Of a stretch of DNA of 64,000 nucleotides, positions 27,201 through 37,400 are shown one piece after another. A program made the position numbers and the translations under genes. This DNA is from Paracyclopina nana. Taxonomy: Eukaryota > Arthropoda > Copepoda > Cyclopoida > Cyclopettidae. The DNA is taken from NCBI GenBank assembly GCA_019096065.1, contig JAGUCH010000008.1, positions 1,927,001 to 1,991,000 on the forward strand, given 5' to 3'. Positions within the stretch are counted from its first letter, which is position 1. Each line of letters begins with the position of its first letter. The notes under the pieces are model-generated. The model had not been told where the DNA came from and searched no databases. It saw nothing but the letters and a program-made list of their open reading frames with translations.

Positions 27201-30200
27201 ATATACGCGGTATATGTAACGTTACTGGGACATAGAATTGCACACTCGGGCTATTGGGACCCGAATGAACACCTTAGGCCTTGAAATTTCTACTTTTTAA
27301 ATTTTTTTCATAAAAAATAGGCCTTCAGGTCCCTCTGGGCCAAATTTCATAAGAATCCAAGGCCTTCATTTTTTCCATGTTTTATTGGGACATGACCATG
27401 TGCAAATTGCTATTGGGACATCAATGCACATGCAATGTTGGGACATTACTGTGCAAATTGCTATTGGGACATATATGAACATGCACTATTGGGACCAAAA
27501 TGTGCAAATTGCTATTGGGACATCAATCCACATGCACTATTGAGACCAACATTACAAAATGCTATTGGGACTTAAATGAGCATGCACTATTGTGACAAAA
27601 ATTAACACTTAGGGCCAATACACTTTGGGCCAGTGGCCAGTAGACTTTGGGCCAGTAGACTTTGGGCCAGTAGACTTTGGGCCAGTAGACTTTGGGCCAG
27701 TAGACTTTGGGCTAGTAGACTTTGGGCTAGTAGACTTTGGGCCAGTAGACTTTGGGCCTGTAGACTTTGGGCCTGTAGACTTTGGGCCAGTAGACTTTGG
27801 GCCAGTAGACTTTGGGCCAGAAGACTAGAAAGCGCTTAAAGGAGCTGAATATCATTGAACTGTGCACTTTTGTCCCAATAGAAAGAGTGCTTTTCTCCCA
27901 ATAAAAAGAGTGCTTTTGTTCCAATAAAAAGTGTGCTTTTGTCCCAATAAAAAGTGTGCTTATGTCCCAATAAAAAGTGTGCTTTTGAAACCAATAAGAA
28001 AAGCTATAGAAATTAAGGAGGAGCCATAAATAGCCAATCATTTAAGTACCTCAACAAATCCCCACAATATGGGATTAAAGTTTTACTTTGCCTCACACTA
28101 GGAGTCAAGCTGCCTCAAATTACCAGCCACAACTGACATTTTGGCTCAAATTTAACCCTATCAAGAATTCCGAGTTTCCTTAGCAGTTTATTAGTAGTAT
28201 TACGCGATGCGTAAGTTTTGGCTGTCACAAAATAAAATTGAGTCAAAAGTTTGACTTTGCCTCACATTTATGGTCCAATTGCCTCAAATTATCGGCCACT
28301 ACTGACAAATTTGACCTTATCAAAAATTCCGAGTTTCCTTAGCAGTTTATTGGTAGCATTACGCGATGCGCAAGTTTTGGCTCTAGCAAAATCAGAATGT
28401 GTCAAAAGTATGACTTTGCCTCATATTTAGGGTCCAATTGCCTCAAATTATCAACCACTACTGACATTTTGACTCAAAATTGGCCTTATCAGGAATTTCG
28501 CGTTTTCTTAGCAGTACATTAGTAGAATTACGCGATGCGCAAGTTTTCGCTCTTGCGAACCAATCATGAGTCAAAAGTTTGACTTTGCCTCACATTTAGA
28601 ATCCTATTGCCTCAAGCTACAGCCCACAACAAACATTTTGACTCAAGAAGACCTTTCATGTTTTCTAATGTGTAACCCGATGCGCAAATTTTTGCTCTAG
28701 TTTTCTGAAATTTGAATAGCTAGCTTGGCACACTCTTTGTTGGGACATTCTTTCAAAGAGCCTTTTTGCCTCAAGTAGACTTAACATAATGTTAAAAGAT
28801 GATCCAAAATGGTCCCTGAGTCATAAAATGAGTCAAAGATGGCCAAAGTATTCAATTTGAGTCATCTAGGCAAACTTGACTCATCTACCAGAATCATTTC
28901 TGAAGTTTGAGTTGCTAGCTTGGCCAAGTAGAAAAATGCACACTCTTTGTTGGGACATTCTTTCAAAGAGCCTTTTTGCCTCAAGTGGACTTGACATTAT
29001 GTTCAAAGATGGTCCAAAATGGTCCCTGAGTCATAAAATGAGTCATAGATGGTCAAAGTCTTCAATTTGATTCATCTTGGCAAACTTGACTCAAGTACCA
29101 GAATCATTTCTGAAGTTTGAGTTGCTAGCTTGGTCAAGTAGAAAAATGCACACTCTTTGTTGGGACATTCTTTCAAAGAGCCTTTTTGCCTCAAGTGGAC
29201 TTGACATTATGTTCAAAGACGGTCCAAAATGGTCCCTGAGTCATAAAATGAGTCATAGATGGTCAAAGTCTTCAATTTGAGTCATCTAGGCAAACTTTCA
29301 TCATGTTTCTTAGATAAAAATTGAGATTTAACTTTTGATTTTGCTCAAAAGGACTAAAATGTGGATCACTTAATGGCCAAAATTAGATTTGTTTACCTTC
29401 AAGATGGCATAAAGTCGATCTGATATTTTTAGTATCAGCTGGCTCTTATCATAAGGCAATTTTTCACCTTTCCTTGAGGTATTTTTCGTTCATTTTCCTA
29501 AGGAGTTTGGGGCGTACATGAACAGGACATTAAATTTAGTCTTTCCAATTATTGAGTGTTCAAAACAAAGTTGCTGCTTCAGAACAGACCGTTAAAAAAT
29601 AGCCCCTTTTAAAGGAGAAAAGCCTGTCTATTAATAAATTGATGGAAAAAATGCTTTCTGGAAATTATGTTGCCCATGCTCTATAATAGTTCTTGTACTG
29701 GCAAGAAAAGCAAGCCCATTTTTCATAATTTTTTCAAGAAAGTTCCTAGAAAATTAGGAAATTTACATGATGCAAGCATTTGCATTACTAGATAAAATTG
29801 ACTTGAAATTTGTTGAGCTTGGGGCTCACTAAGCAAAGCTAGGTATCTAGCTTGTCTTTTTGGGCAGGTAAAGTCAGCCTATGGATGGGATCCTCAGATC
29901 TAGTTGAAATTTGGTGTGTAGATTTATTATGCTCTCCTAATGAACCGTGCCAAATTTGGTGCCAATCGATTCAGTAGTTGCTGAGCTATAAGCCTCCAAA
30001 GTACCTTGCTTATTTGAGCTTGCTTATATAAACTCGGCCTACTAGTAGAAAACCATTTTGGATGTCCAGGCCAAAAGAAGACATCCAAAACTTAGAAAAA
30101 ATATGTTTGGACAAATTTGGCCTCGGGAAGTGTTCCCTATATCAATTGAATCTCGTTGTCACTATTCAGAAAACGCTTGCTGTGACCGGTGCGCGCGCGT

Positions 30201-31305
30201 CTGCTGAGAAAGTGAGCAAACCTGGTCGTCCACGTTTTGCAGCACACTTCTAAACTCCATGTTGATTCCGTCAAGTTTGCTTGTCATATGGTGGACTGCT
30301 TCGTCATGGTCATTTACCAGGGATGCCATCTGGTCATACTTGTCCTTCCACTCATCCAAAGCTGAGTGCAAGTCCCGCTTGAACATTTCAGTCTTTTCCA
30401 ACGTGTCATTGCTCGTGAGAGCAATGGAAGAGGCCATTGCTTCCTGTCGGCTTTGCACCTGTTTCAAGCCTTGGTCGTGCTCCTTGATGAGCCCTATTTG
30501 GGCCTCCAAAAGTTGACTGAGTCCAGTCAGCTGTTCCCCATTGGCTTGCCTTGACGACAATTGCTCAGCTTCAAAACGGTCCAATTTTGCTGTCAATTGG
30601 CCAGTTTTAAGCTGCATTGCTGACACTGAAGCTTCCACACTTTTGAGCTGCGACGCTGAAGATTCTCTGAGCGAGGACACTTCTTTTCTGAGGCCCGCCA
30701 ATCCAGAGCCAACCACTCTCAGTGATGTGACCATGACAGGCAAATCAGCTGAGAATTTCTCCGAGATTTTCCCCTCTTTTTTGAGGGCTTTGTCCTGCTC
30801 AGTTGACTTTTCCCTGAGAGCCTTGAGCTCAGTCATGATCAAATTGCCAATTTGCTTCAAGTCGTTTCTCTGCTGAGCCCCCACTTTCTTGAGAGCTGTC
30901 AAATCGTATTCCAGCGTGGCGATATCACTTTTCAGTCGCTTGCTTTGGCTCACCTTGAAATAGGACTTTTAGTGCTATTTTGAGCCGACGCTGCGCGTTA
31001 ATCAGGCATGCTCGTACCTGAATGCTGACGGTTTCCTTGATAATGCCAATCTCCTCGATGACAGCAGCCAGCTTCGGCCTTTCTCTCACCCCTTGGGAAT
31101 CCATTTGGCCGTGGAGGAGATCCACAACTTTTTTCAAGCTTTTCACCTCTTTTTGCAATTCGCCCACGTTTTTCTCCAGCTTTTTGGTGCTACTGTCAGG
31201 ATTGTTGGGTGGCCCAGGATTCTGCTCAATGTCATTAGCAAGTAGGAGCAATAAAGCTGCCAGAGCTCGCGCCATTTTGTCTAAACTTGCTCTTCCGCCG
31301 ATCAT
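24268..31305 (-). CDS. 2A-headed coiled-coil / LINE ORF1-like protein, five exons
   Basis: Exons 31305-31018, 30953-30222, 27007-26666, 25037-24689 and 24626-24268 join in frame to 689 residues. The N-terminus has a hydrophobic run (about 14-23) ending in the 2A motif DIEQNPGP (25-32), which would stop and restart translation between Gly 31 and Pro 32. A long coiled coil follows (about 40-420). Then RKNNLVFYGIPQ and GTNIYITEDYSRKVRKQRDE, with YDRLYVDN after it, match the RNA-binding (RRM plus C-terminal) domains of L1-type ORF1 proteins. A CCPHCDH cluster lies in exon 5. Introns are 64, 3214, 1628 and 62 bp. Being spliced, with no reverse transcriptase nearby, it looks like a host-resident ORF1-derived gene rather than an active LINE. 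The donor of intron 2 (GTTTGC) is weak. Confidence 0.75.
25140..26490. repeat. Degenerate minisatellite in intron 3 of the 2A gene
   Basis: Variants of 'cttgaccgtgaatca' followed by 'ggcggagaacacggtttgc' recur roughly every 70-100 bp (for example near 25205, 25590, 25870, 25935, 26020, 26060, 26190, 26385 and 26440). The units are strongly diverged. No gene is present. Confidence 0.5.
25377..25545. mobile_element. 169-bp TA-flanked MITE
   Basis: The left end AGGCGGTCTCATATCGCA and the complement of the right end AGGGCGTTCTCATATCGCA form TIRs that continue as TTTAGTTTAACCAAAACT. TA lies directly outside both ends (25375-25376 and 25546-25547). It is nearly a hairpin and has no coding capacity. 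Confidence 0.75.
27400..27600. repeat. About 50-bp minisatellite (GCTATTGGGACAT units)
   Basis: About four units begin with GCTATTGGGAC near 27408, 27461, 27510 and 27560, alternating with CATGCACTATTGGGAC. The core TATTGGGAC is the reverse complement of the core of the array at 27860-27990. Confidence 0.65.
27644..27825. repeat. 15-bp tandem repeat, 12 units (AGACTTTGGGCCAGT)
   Basis: Twelve nearly identical 15-bp units lie inside the 3.2-kb intron. Because 15 is a multiple of three, all frames stay open (VDFGP repeats on the plus strand), but there is no sign of a gene. Confidence 0.9.
27860..27990. repeat. About 23-bp tandem repeat (CCCAATAAAAAGTGTGCTTTTGT)
   Basis: Five to six units with few differences. 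The shared GTCCCAATA is complementary to TATTGGGAC in the array at 27400-27600, so the two arrays flank the 15-bp satellite as inverted arms. Confidence 0.8.
28060..28700. repeat. Four tandem units of about 165 bp
   Basis: CTTTGCCTCACA/T recurs at about 28086, 28255, 28414 and 28582, each followed by GCCTCAAATTA..., CCTTATCA..AATT and TTACGCGATGCG. The units are 80-90 percent alike by eye. Confidence 0.75.
28731..29285. repeat. 210-bp tandem repeat, about 2.7 copies
   Basis: CACTCTTTGTTGGGACATTC recurs at 28731, 28941 and 29151, exactly 210 bp apart. The second and third units are almost identical, so this duplication is recent. Confidence 0.85.
29300..29552. repeat. Dispersed repeat, copy 1
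   Basis: Shares TTTGCTCAAAAGGACTAAAA, AAAGTCGATCTGAT and CTAAGGAGTTTGGGGCGTAC with 31925-32145 in the same orientation. Together with a decayed relative near 13620, it marks an interspersed family whose end is probably near CATGAACAGGACAT. Confidence 0.75.
31210..31233 (-). other. 2A ribosome-skipping motif (DIEQNPGP)
   Basis: Codons 25-32 of the gene at 24268-31305 encode D-I-E-Q-N-P-G-P, an exact fit to the 2A consensus D-(V/I)-E-x-N-P-G/P. It is preceded by a leucine-rich run, as in 2A copies known from non-LTR retrotransposons and echinoderm immune genes. Confidence 0.85.
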
Positions 31306-31432
31306 AACTTCAGATATTCAAAGGGTTTGGTCGATCCAACAAATAGTAGTAGGTCAAATGTGAAATGTCCAATACAAATTCAGGTCAAATTCGACATATC
31401 GGGAGAAAGCAACCTGCAAATTTCAAGCAAAC

Positions 31433-31575
31433 GCTTTAAGCAAACGCTCAACAGTTCAAGCAAAGCAGCTGCTATTTCTAAATGTTAAGCCAAATTTTTG
31501 CAACAAAAACCAGTTATTTCGCTCAACATTAACGAAAAACAGCTGCTCTGCTTAAAATGTTGAGCGTTTGCTTAG
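31433..31575. repeat. Near-palindromic repeat of about 145 bp
   Basis: The left arm TAAGCAAACGCTCAACAGTTC...AGCAGCTG is the complement of the right arm CAGCTGCTCTGCTTAAAATG...GAGCGTTTGCTTA. It would form a long hairpin and is probably a foldback MITE. It lies upstream of the 2A gene start. Confidence 0.65.
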
Positions 31576-31924
31576 CTATTTTTACCTTAGCTTAGCTATT
31601 TTTACCATTAGATTAGCTTTTTTCGGCAGTATGAGATCGGCCTTATAAACTATGTGCCTAGATCGAGTTGTCATTAGGCATGGATTTGTCATAATGCATT
31701 CCTTAAGGAAAGTTAGGTGAACAGTATATAATGCCCTGTTCATGAATTAAGAATACCTTAAAGTATGGGAAAAATTGTCATAAGGAAAAGTGAATCCGTT
31801 GCTGACTGCCACTCTACGAGTTCAGCTTGGGGCCGAGCAGCATTTTTAATGGCAATGTTTGCTATTTTGTCTCATGATTTTCAGCTTATTTCAAAACAAA
31901 TAATCTGTCATCACATTTCTTTGA

Positions 31925-32145
31925 TTAAAGATGAAATTCAACTATTGATTTTGCTCAAAAGAACTAAAATGTGGAGCACTTTATGGCCCAAATTAGATTT
32001 GTTTACTTTCAAGTTGGCTTAAAGTCGATCTGATTTTTTTAGTATCTGCTGGCGCTTGTCATAAGACAATTTTTCTCCTTTCCTTGAGGTGTTTTTTGCG
32101 CATTTTCCTAAGGAGTTTGGGGCGTACATGAACAGGACATAAAAG
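31925..32145. repeat. Dispersed repeat, copy 2
   Basis: Matches 29300-29552 in order and orientation, including AAAGTCGATCTGAT, CTTTCCTTGAGGT and GGAGTTTGGGGCGTACATGA. It lies in the head-to-head interval between the 2A gene and PRPSAP. Confidence 0.75.
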
Positions 32146-32554
32146 CGTCTGATTACGTCAGTTGCCATAGCATTTGGAGTTCACGAGAAGCGAATGCAAA
32201 ATATATGTATTCGAGGTTTTTCTGTACCCGATAGTCAATTGTTGCGTCTTTTTCAGAGCTTTCTTTTCGCCTCAAAATGGCATTGTACGTCGCATTTACC
32301 ACTCGTAACCAAGGAGTTGAAGAGGAAATAATCATGCCTTTTTCGATCAAAATCTTGAATTGGGAGTTTGAATAAATTCAAAATGTCGCCGGATGAATTT
32401 AGGTGTTTGGCAGTATTTTGCAGTGTTATGCGGGTCACAATTAAAGCTGTCCAAGCTAGGCACGCAAGGCCATGATGTGCAGAAAATACAGCTGCCTAAG
32501 AAACGAATACTGTTTAGTCGATGATTCCTTGCCGTTGAGTGTTGAGAACGCGAA

Positions 32555-34407
32555 ATGGACCAGAGAGGAATGATTGTTCTGGCAGGAAATTCCCATCCTG
32601 ACCTAGCCAAAGCCATCACGAGGTAATCTTGTTTCAAGCTTGTTCGCTGTAAAGCATATGTTGCCAACTACAGGCATTTGGACGTGAGGCTGAGCAACAG
32701 CAGCGTGTTCCACAAGACCAACCGTGAAACCGTGGTCGAGATTCAGGAATCGGTGAGAGGCAAAGATGTCTACATCATTCAAACTGGCTCAAAGTGAGTA
32801 TGGAACGTTTCTTCGGTCGCTTTGGCGCGCGCGAACGAACTCCAAAATGGCATGGCAATATCATATGACGCACGACGAATAAAGTCTCCGCCTCTAGGGA
32901 TGTGAATAACTCCATCATGGAAATGCTGATCATGTCTTACGCGTGCAAATCCAACTCTTGTCGCAATATCATCGGAGTCATTCCGTACTTGCCGTACAGC
33001 TCTCAAAGTAAGGGCACTCAATTGCATGCAACGTGAAAGCACCTTGATTTGTCCGCAAAAAGAGTTCGCGTCAGGCGAAAGGGATTGATGAAAGCGGGGA
33101 TTTGAAGTGGATTGCTTTTGCAGAGACATCAACAACATGGTGATGGAAGTGCTGATCATGGCATACGCGTGTAAAACGTCCACCGCTCGCAGAATTGTGG
33201 GCGTTATTCCGTATTTGCCGTACAGCCGCCAATGTAAGCGCTTTAGTACGCGAGCCTGACGCTAACACTCCCAGCAGAGCCGCACTCGCATGCATGCTCG
33301 TCTTTTGATGTGCCTAACAATAATACGTGTGTTTTAATGCGTGGACTTTTAACAGCCAAGATGCGACGTCGCGGCAACATTTCCTGTAAACTGGTTGCCC
33401 AGCTGCTGGTGCAGGCTGGCTTCAACCACGTCATCACGGTGGACTTGCATTCGAAAGAGAGTCAAGGTTTCTTCGACTGCGCCATTGACAACGTGCGCGC
33501 CTCCCCCTTCCTCCTGCAGTACATCCAAGAGTTTGTAAGTAGTCTCCTTTTGCAGCCGGTAAGATGGAGGCCAGAGGCTCGAACGTGGCCAAGTTGCTGG
33601 CTCAGCTTCTCGTCAAGTCGGGCTTCGTGCACGTCATCACGATGGACTTGCACCAGCCCGAGTTAGCCGGATACTTTGACTGCAAGGTGGAGAACCTGCG
33701 AGCCTCTCCCTTCCTCCTCAATTACATCCGGACGAGCGTAAGTGACGATCGAATGTGCCAAATCTAACTTCCTTCCACACGTTATAGATTCCCGACTACC
33801 GAAACGCGGTGATCGTGGCCAAAAACCCGCTGGCGGCCAAAAGGGCCACGTCGTACGCCGAGAGGCTGAGGATCGGCATCGCGGTCATCCACGGCGAGGC
33901 CAAGGAGGACGAGGACGGGAGGGCGTCCCCGCCGCCCGCCTTCTCCAGCCGGGTGACCTCGGCGGGAGCCGCCCTCCCCCCGCTCATGGGCAAGGCGAAG
34001 CCGCCCATCAACGTGGTCGGGGACGTTGGCGGGCGCATCGCCATCATGGTGGACGACATGATCGACGACGTCAAGTCCTTCGTGGACGCGGCCCACATCT
34101 TGAGGGAGAGGGGCGCCTACAAGATCTACGCCCTCGCCACGCACGGCATCCTCTCGGCTGACGCGCCCAGGCTCATTCAAGAGTCGCCTATCGACGAAGT
34201 AGGAACGACGCATTATTGCGATCGATTGATATATTATGTAGTTTATAGGTCGTGGTGACCAACACGGTGCCCCATGACTTGCAGAAGCTGCAATGCCACA
34301 AGATCAAGACGGTGGACATTTCCATACTGTTGGCGGAGGCCATTCGGAGGATCCACAACAAGGAGTCCATGTCGCACCTCTTCAGGCATGTCACGCTCGA
34401 AGACTAG
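32555..34407 (+). CDS. PRPSAP: PRPP synthetase-associated protein with two duplicated exons
   Basis: Regulatory, non-catalytic relative of ribose-phosphate pyrophosphokinase that binds PRPS subunits in a cytosolic complex. Common exons are 32555-32622, 32674-32793, 33788-34198 and 34249-34407. Between them lie two alternatives for exon 3 (32898-33007 and 33124-33233) and two for exon 4 (33356-33534 and 33556-33737). Any single choice of each gives 348 or 349 residues, close to the family size. [54 protein letters not shown] and PPI/VIHGE segments match PRPSAP. The exon 5 insertion (about 30 residues, Pro/Ser-rich) is the PRPSAP-specific loop that separates it from catalytic PRPS. The stop codon overlaps the stop of the gene on the other strand. 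Confidence 0.93.
32898..33007 (+). other. PRPSAP: PRPSAP exon 3, version a
   Basis: 110 bp with CTCTAG acceptor and GTAAGG donor; encodes [12 protein letters not shown]...IPYLPYSSQ. Same length and phase as version b. Confidence 0.85.
33124..33233 (+). other. PRPSAP: PRPSAP exon 3, version b
   Basis: 110 bp with TTTGCAG acceptor and GTAAGC donor; encodes [12 protein letters not shown]...IPYLPYSRQ. Including both versions adds 110 bp and breaks the frame. Confidence 0.85.
33356..33534 (+). other. PRPSAP: PRPSAP exon 4, version a
   Basis: 179 bp with AACAG acceptor and GTAAGT donor; encodes [12 protein letters not shown]...HVITVDLH...YIQEF. Basic KMRRRG start as in vertebrate PRPSAP. Confidence 0.85.
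33556..33737 (+). other. PRPSAP: PRPSAP exon 4, version b
   Basis: 182 bp with TTTTGCAG acceptor and GTAAGT donor; encodes [13 protein letters not shown]...HVITMDLH...YIRTS. Only 21 bp separate it from version a, too short to be an intron, so the two cannot be joined. Confidence 0.85.
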
Positions 34408-37400
34408 CCCACGCGCCGCACCTCGCCGCTGATGCCACGCCCGCCCGCCCCGCTTCGCACCCACCTCATGAAGACAAAGTCAGCGGCGAAGGTCCCGGCG
34501 AGCAGCGGCGTCGCGGCTGAGCTCCCGTGGAATTGGCCTTGCGACGGTCCGCCGCCGATGCCAACCATCACGTCCAAGTAGTCGCTCGCGGACGGCGTCT
34601 ATAGTCAACATGACGCATCGCAAATATATATTAGTTTTAAAATCAGTGAGTTACGTCGATGCTGGTGAGCGTGACCGTGATGTTGGCCGCTCCTGGCGCG
34701 TACACTTGCCAAAGGCACGTCGTTCCCGCCTTCAACGTGCCCGTGTCGAAAGCGAAGCCGGCATTGACGGCATTCAGCTGCTTGTAGCCCGAATTCAAGC
34801 AGTCCTTGTCGGCGGTGGCCTCCTTGGCGGCCTCAGTCGCAATATCTATGCGCTTAAAAGTCAATCTCCTTGCTGCGATCCATGATTGAACTTACCGTAG
34901 TCCTTGCGCACCTTGATGGTGAGATTGTCGGTGATGGCGCCTCCGTAGCTGCTAGTGTAGGAGCCGGAAAATCTGCCTAGCAAGCAGGCGCCGTCAGCAG
35001 CGTTGAACAGGTAGAAATGGCAATCGACCAGTCTGACGAGAAAGCAAATCTTTGCGCAGCTCGATTCGGGCTCGCCCAATCGCCGATACCAATAGAAAGA
35101 GTACTTCTTCCAATAGATGCTGGAAACCAGCCCGTTGGGCTGAGCGGACAGTCCCGTGTAGCTGTTGAAATTCACCGTGGCATCGTACAAATTGTCGTAG
35201 CCTAAAAAACACGTATATGTGGTCCATGCAAGCAAATCACGATCGAGTACCAAATCTGAACCAGATTTGCTTGCCCGTGCTGTTGGCATTTGACGCCGGA
35301 GGCCCTGCGTAGTTGTAATTCCCATACCAGCAGTCCGCATTGGAGATGTAGGCAAAATGGCAATTCGAGTCAAATAGACAGCCACTTCTGCACTGAAGGT
35401 CACTCGAGGTTGCAACGCCATCATTCTTGTAAACCCATTGGTTGACATAGTAGAGGCAGCAGAACGGCCAAAACTCACCTGGGTAGCCTTCTGCATTTGC
35501 CAGACCTGCCAACATATACAAATGAGTCAAAATTCTTTGGATCATTTAAAAAGCTCAATAGAAGAAACCAATCGCATAGCTTTAAAAAAATTCAGAGTAT
35601 TCCAATGCGTTTCTTTTCGAGCTCGTTTTTCCATGCAAAGAACGCACCTTGAGGTTGTCTTTTGAAAGTGAATCTGCAGTAGCTTTTACATACACTACAG
35701 CGGATCAGGCACATTTATTTCCTTCTTCAGACCGTGCATTTTCAGAGCAGCATTATTATTTATACGCCATAACCAGATGAATGCATCGATAAGAATAATT
35801 TCTAGTTATACTTCAAATGCACTTGTATTTCTTTGCTGTGTGCGGCATTTAGTAGTGTACATTGCGTTTGTGTGCGGTATTTAGTATATACTCTTTTACA
35901 ACCATTACAAAACGGTGCTTTTTCCTCATCTGAATCAGCATGTTGGTTTAATCACATCAGCTTAACTTGGCTGAACATGTTCTGATTTGAGTTGACAAAT
36001 GGCCGAAAAGTTAGTTGACTTGATTATTTTTGAGTTGACTATTAGGATCTCAATTTTTTTGCATGAGCTCATGATCATTTCTTTTTGAGTGAACAAGTCA
36101 ACCCACCGACCATAACCCAACATGCAATCTAAACTTGCTCATGCTATGTCACATTGTGTGTTACAACGGCTAGGGGGCGCTGATAGGACAATCATTGTGC
36201 TCGACCGTGACGTGATCTGCTTACCCCATCGATGATAAAAGGTCATCGAATTTGCGAATGCTTCCGTTCCAGTTGAATCATACCTTCCCAAGTAACAGCT
36301 TCCATCATTGAATGCATAAAAGCGGCATTTGGCTGCTATGGCGCATAAGTAGGAGCAAGTGAATCTGGAATCCGCTTTGTTATTGACCTCATAGATGCTC
36401 CACCGAGTCCAGATGCCATCTGATGGATCCATGACGTAAGCCTGGTCATAATAGCCAGGGTAACGAGCCATCGCATTAACTAAAGTTATTTAGCCCTTCT
36501 TAAGAAATTCGTAGAAGGATATTTGAAGTTATATTTTAACCTTGGTGTATGTAGATGGTATCATTTGTGTCGGGGGCTGAGCAGTCTCGCTTGTATGAAG
36601 CATCACCTAGATAGCAAATGGAATTGGCTTCATCAAATGAGAAGAAATCTCGATTTGCATGGATGGCAGCTACAGCAGCACACTCCTGAAGCGTAGTAGA
36701 GTCAGTGAGAATCTCTACAGCATGGCATGTATAGTCAGATTTTGAAACAGTCTGGCTCAAATACATCGACATGACCACAGGGCTGACATCAACTGAACAA
36801 AAAATGAAATGAGCATGAATGCGTTCAGAATTGTTACAAAGCCTAAAATGCATACATTGATTGATGTAGACGACTATATTTCCAGGATTGTCAACAACTA
36901 CCGACAGGGCATCATGATTGAAGCTTCCAAAGTAGCAAGTCGTAGCGATGAGGTAAAAAAAGTCGCATTGGTCATCATTGTAGAATGTACATACCACTGC
37001 GCAATCTGACAAAGTTGCGGCCTCAACCTCTGACCCGTAAACGTAATTCGGACTAATAAAGTTGACTTCCCTCATCCTATAGTTTTCATCCAGGATGATG
37101 CTTGCCATTTCCACATTCACCCAAACTGATTGAATTGCAGTCTCTGCAACGATTACAGCTGATGTATTTTGCTCTCTTGCTTGCAGATAGCCGAGATAGC
37201 ACAATTGCTTCTTTGTTGCATACACAAAATACTGCCAGCTATTGACTTTGGCAAAGCATCGGCAAAAATCAAAAGTCACATCGGTGAGCACCAACTGAAT
37301 GTGCCGTGTCCATTCCCGATTGTATGTATTTGGTAGCTCCAAAAAGTACACTGACCACGCAGAAAGGTAGCCTAAAAATACTATCGTGAACCAAAACACT

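Noticed and set aside
27625-27839. VDFGP-repeat frame
   Set aside because: It follows from a 15-bp tandem repeat inside an intron; no start context, splice sites or non-repeat coding sequence.
28876-29280. Two near-identical 64- and 67-codon frames as a duplicated gene pair
   Set aside because: They fall in a 210-bp tandem repeat within an intron and have no independent coding evidence.
27400-29285. CRISPR-like array
   Set aside because: The organism is an animal; units are contiguous tandem repeats without unique spacers, and no cas genes exist.
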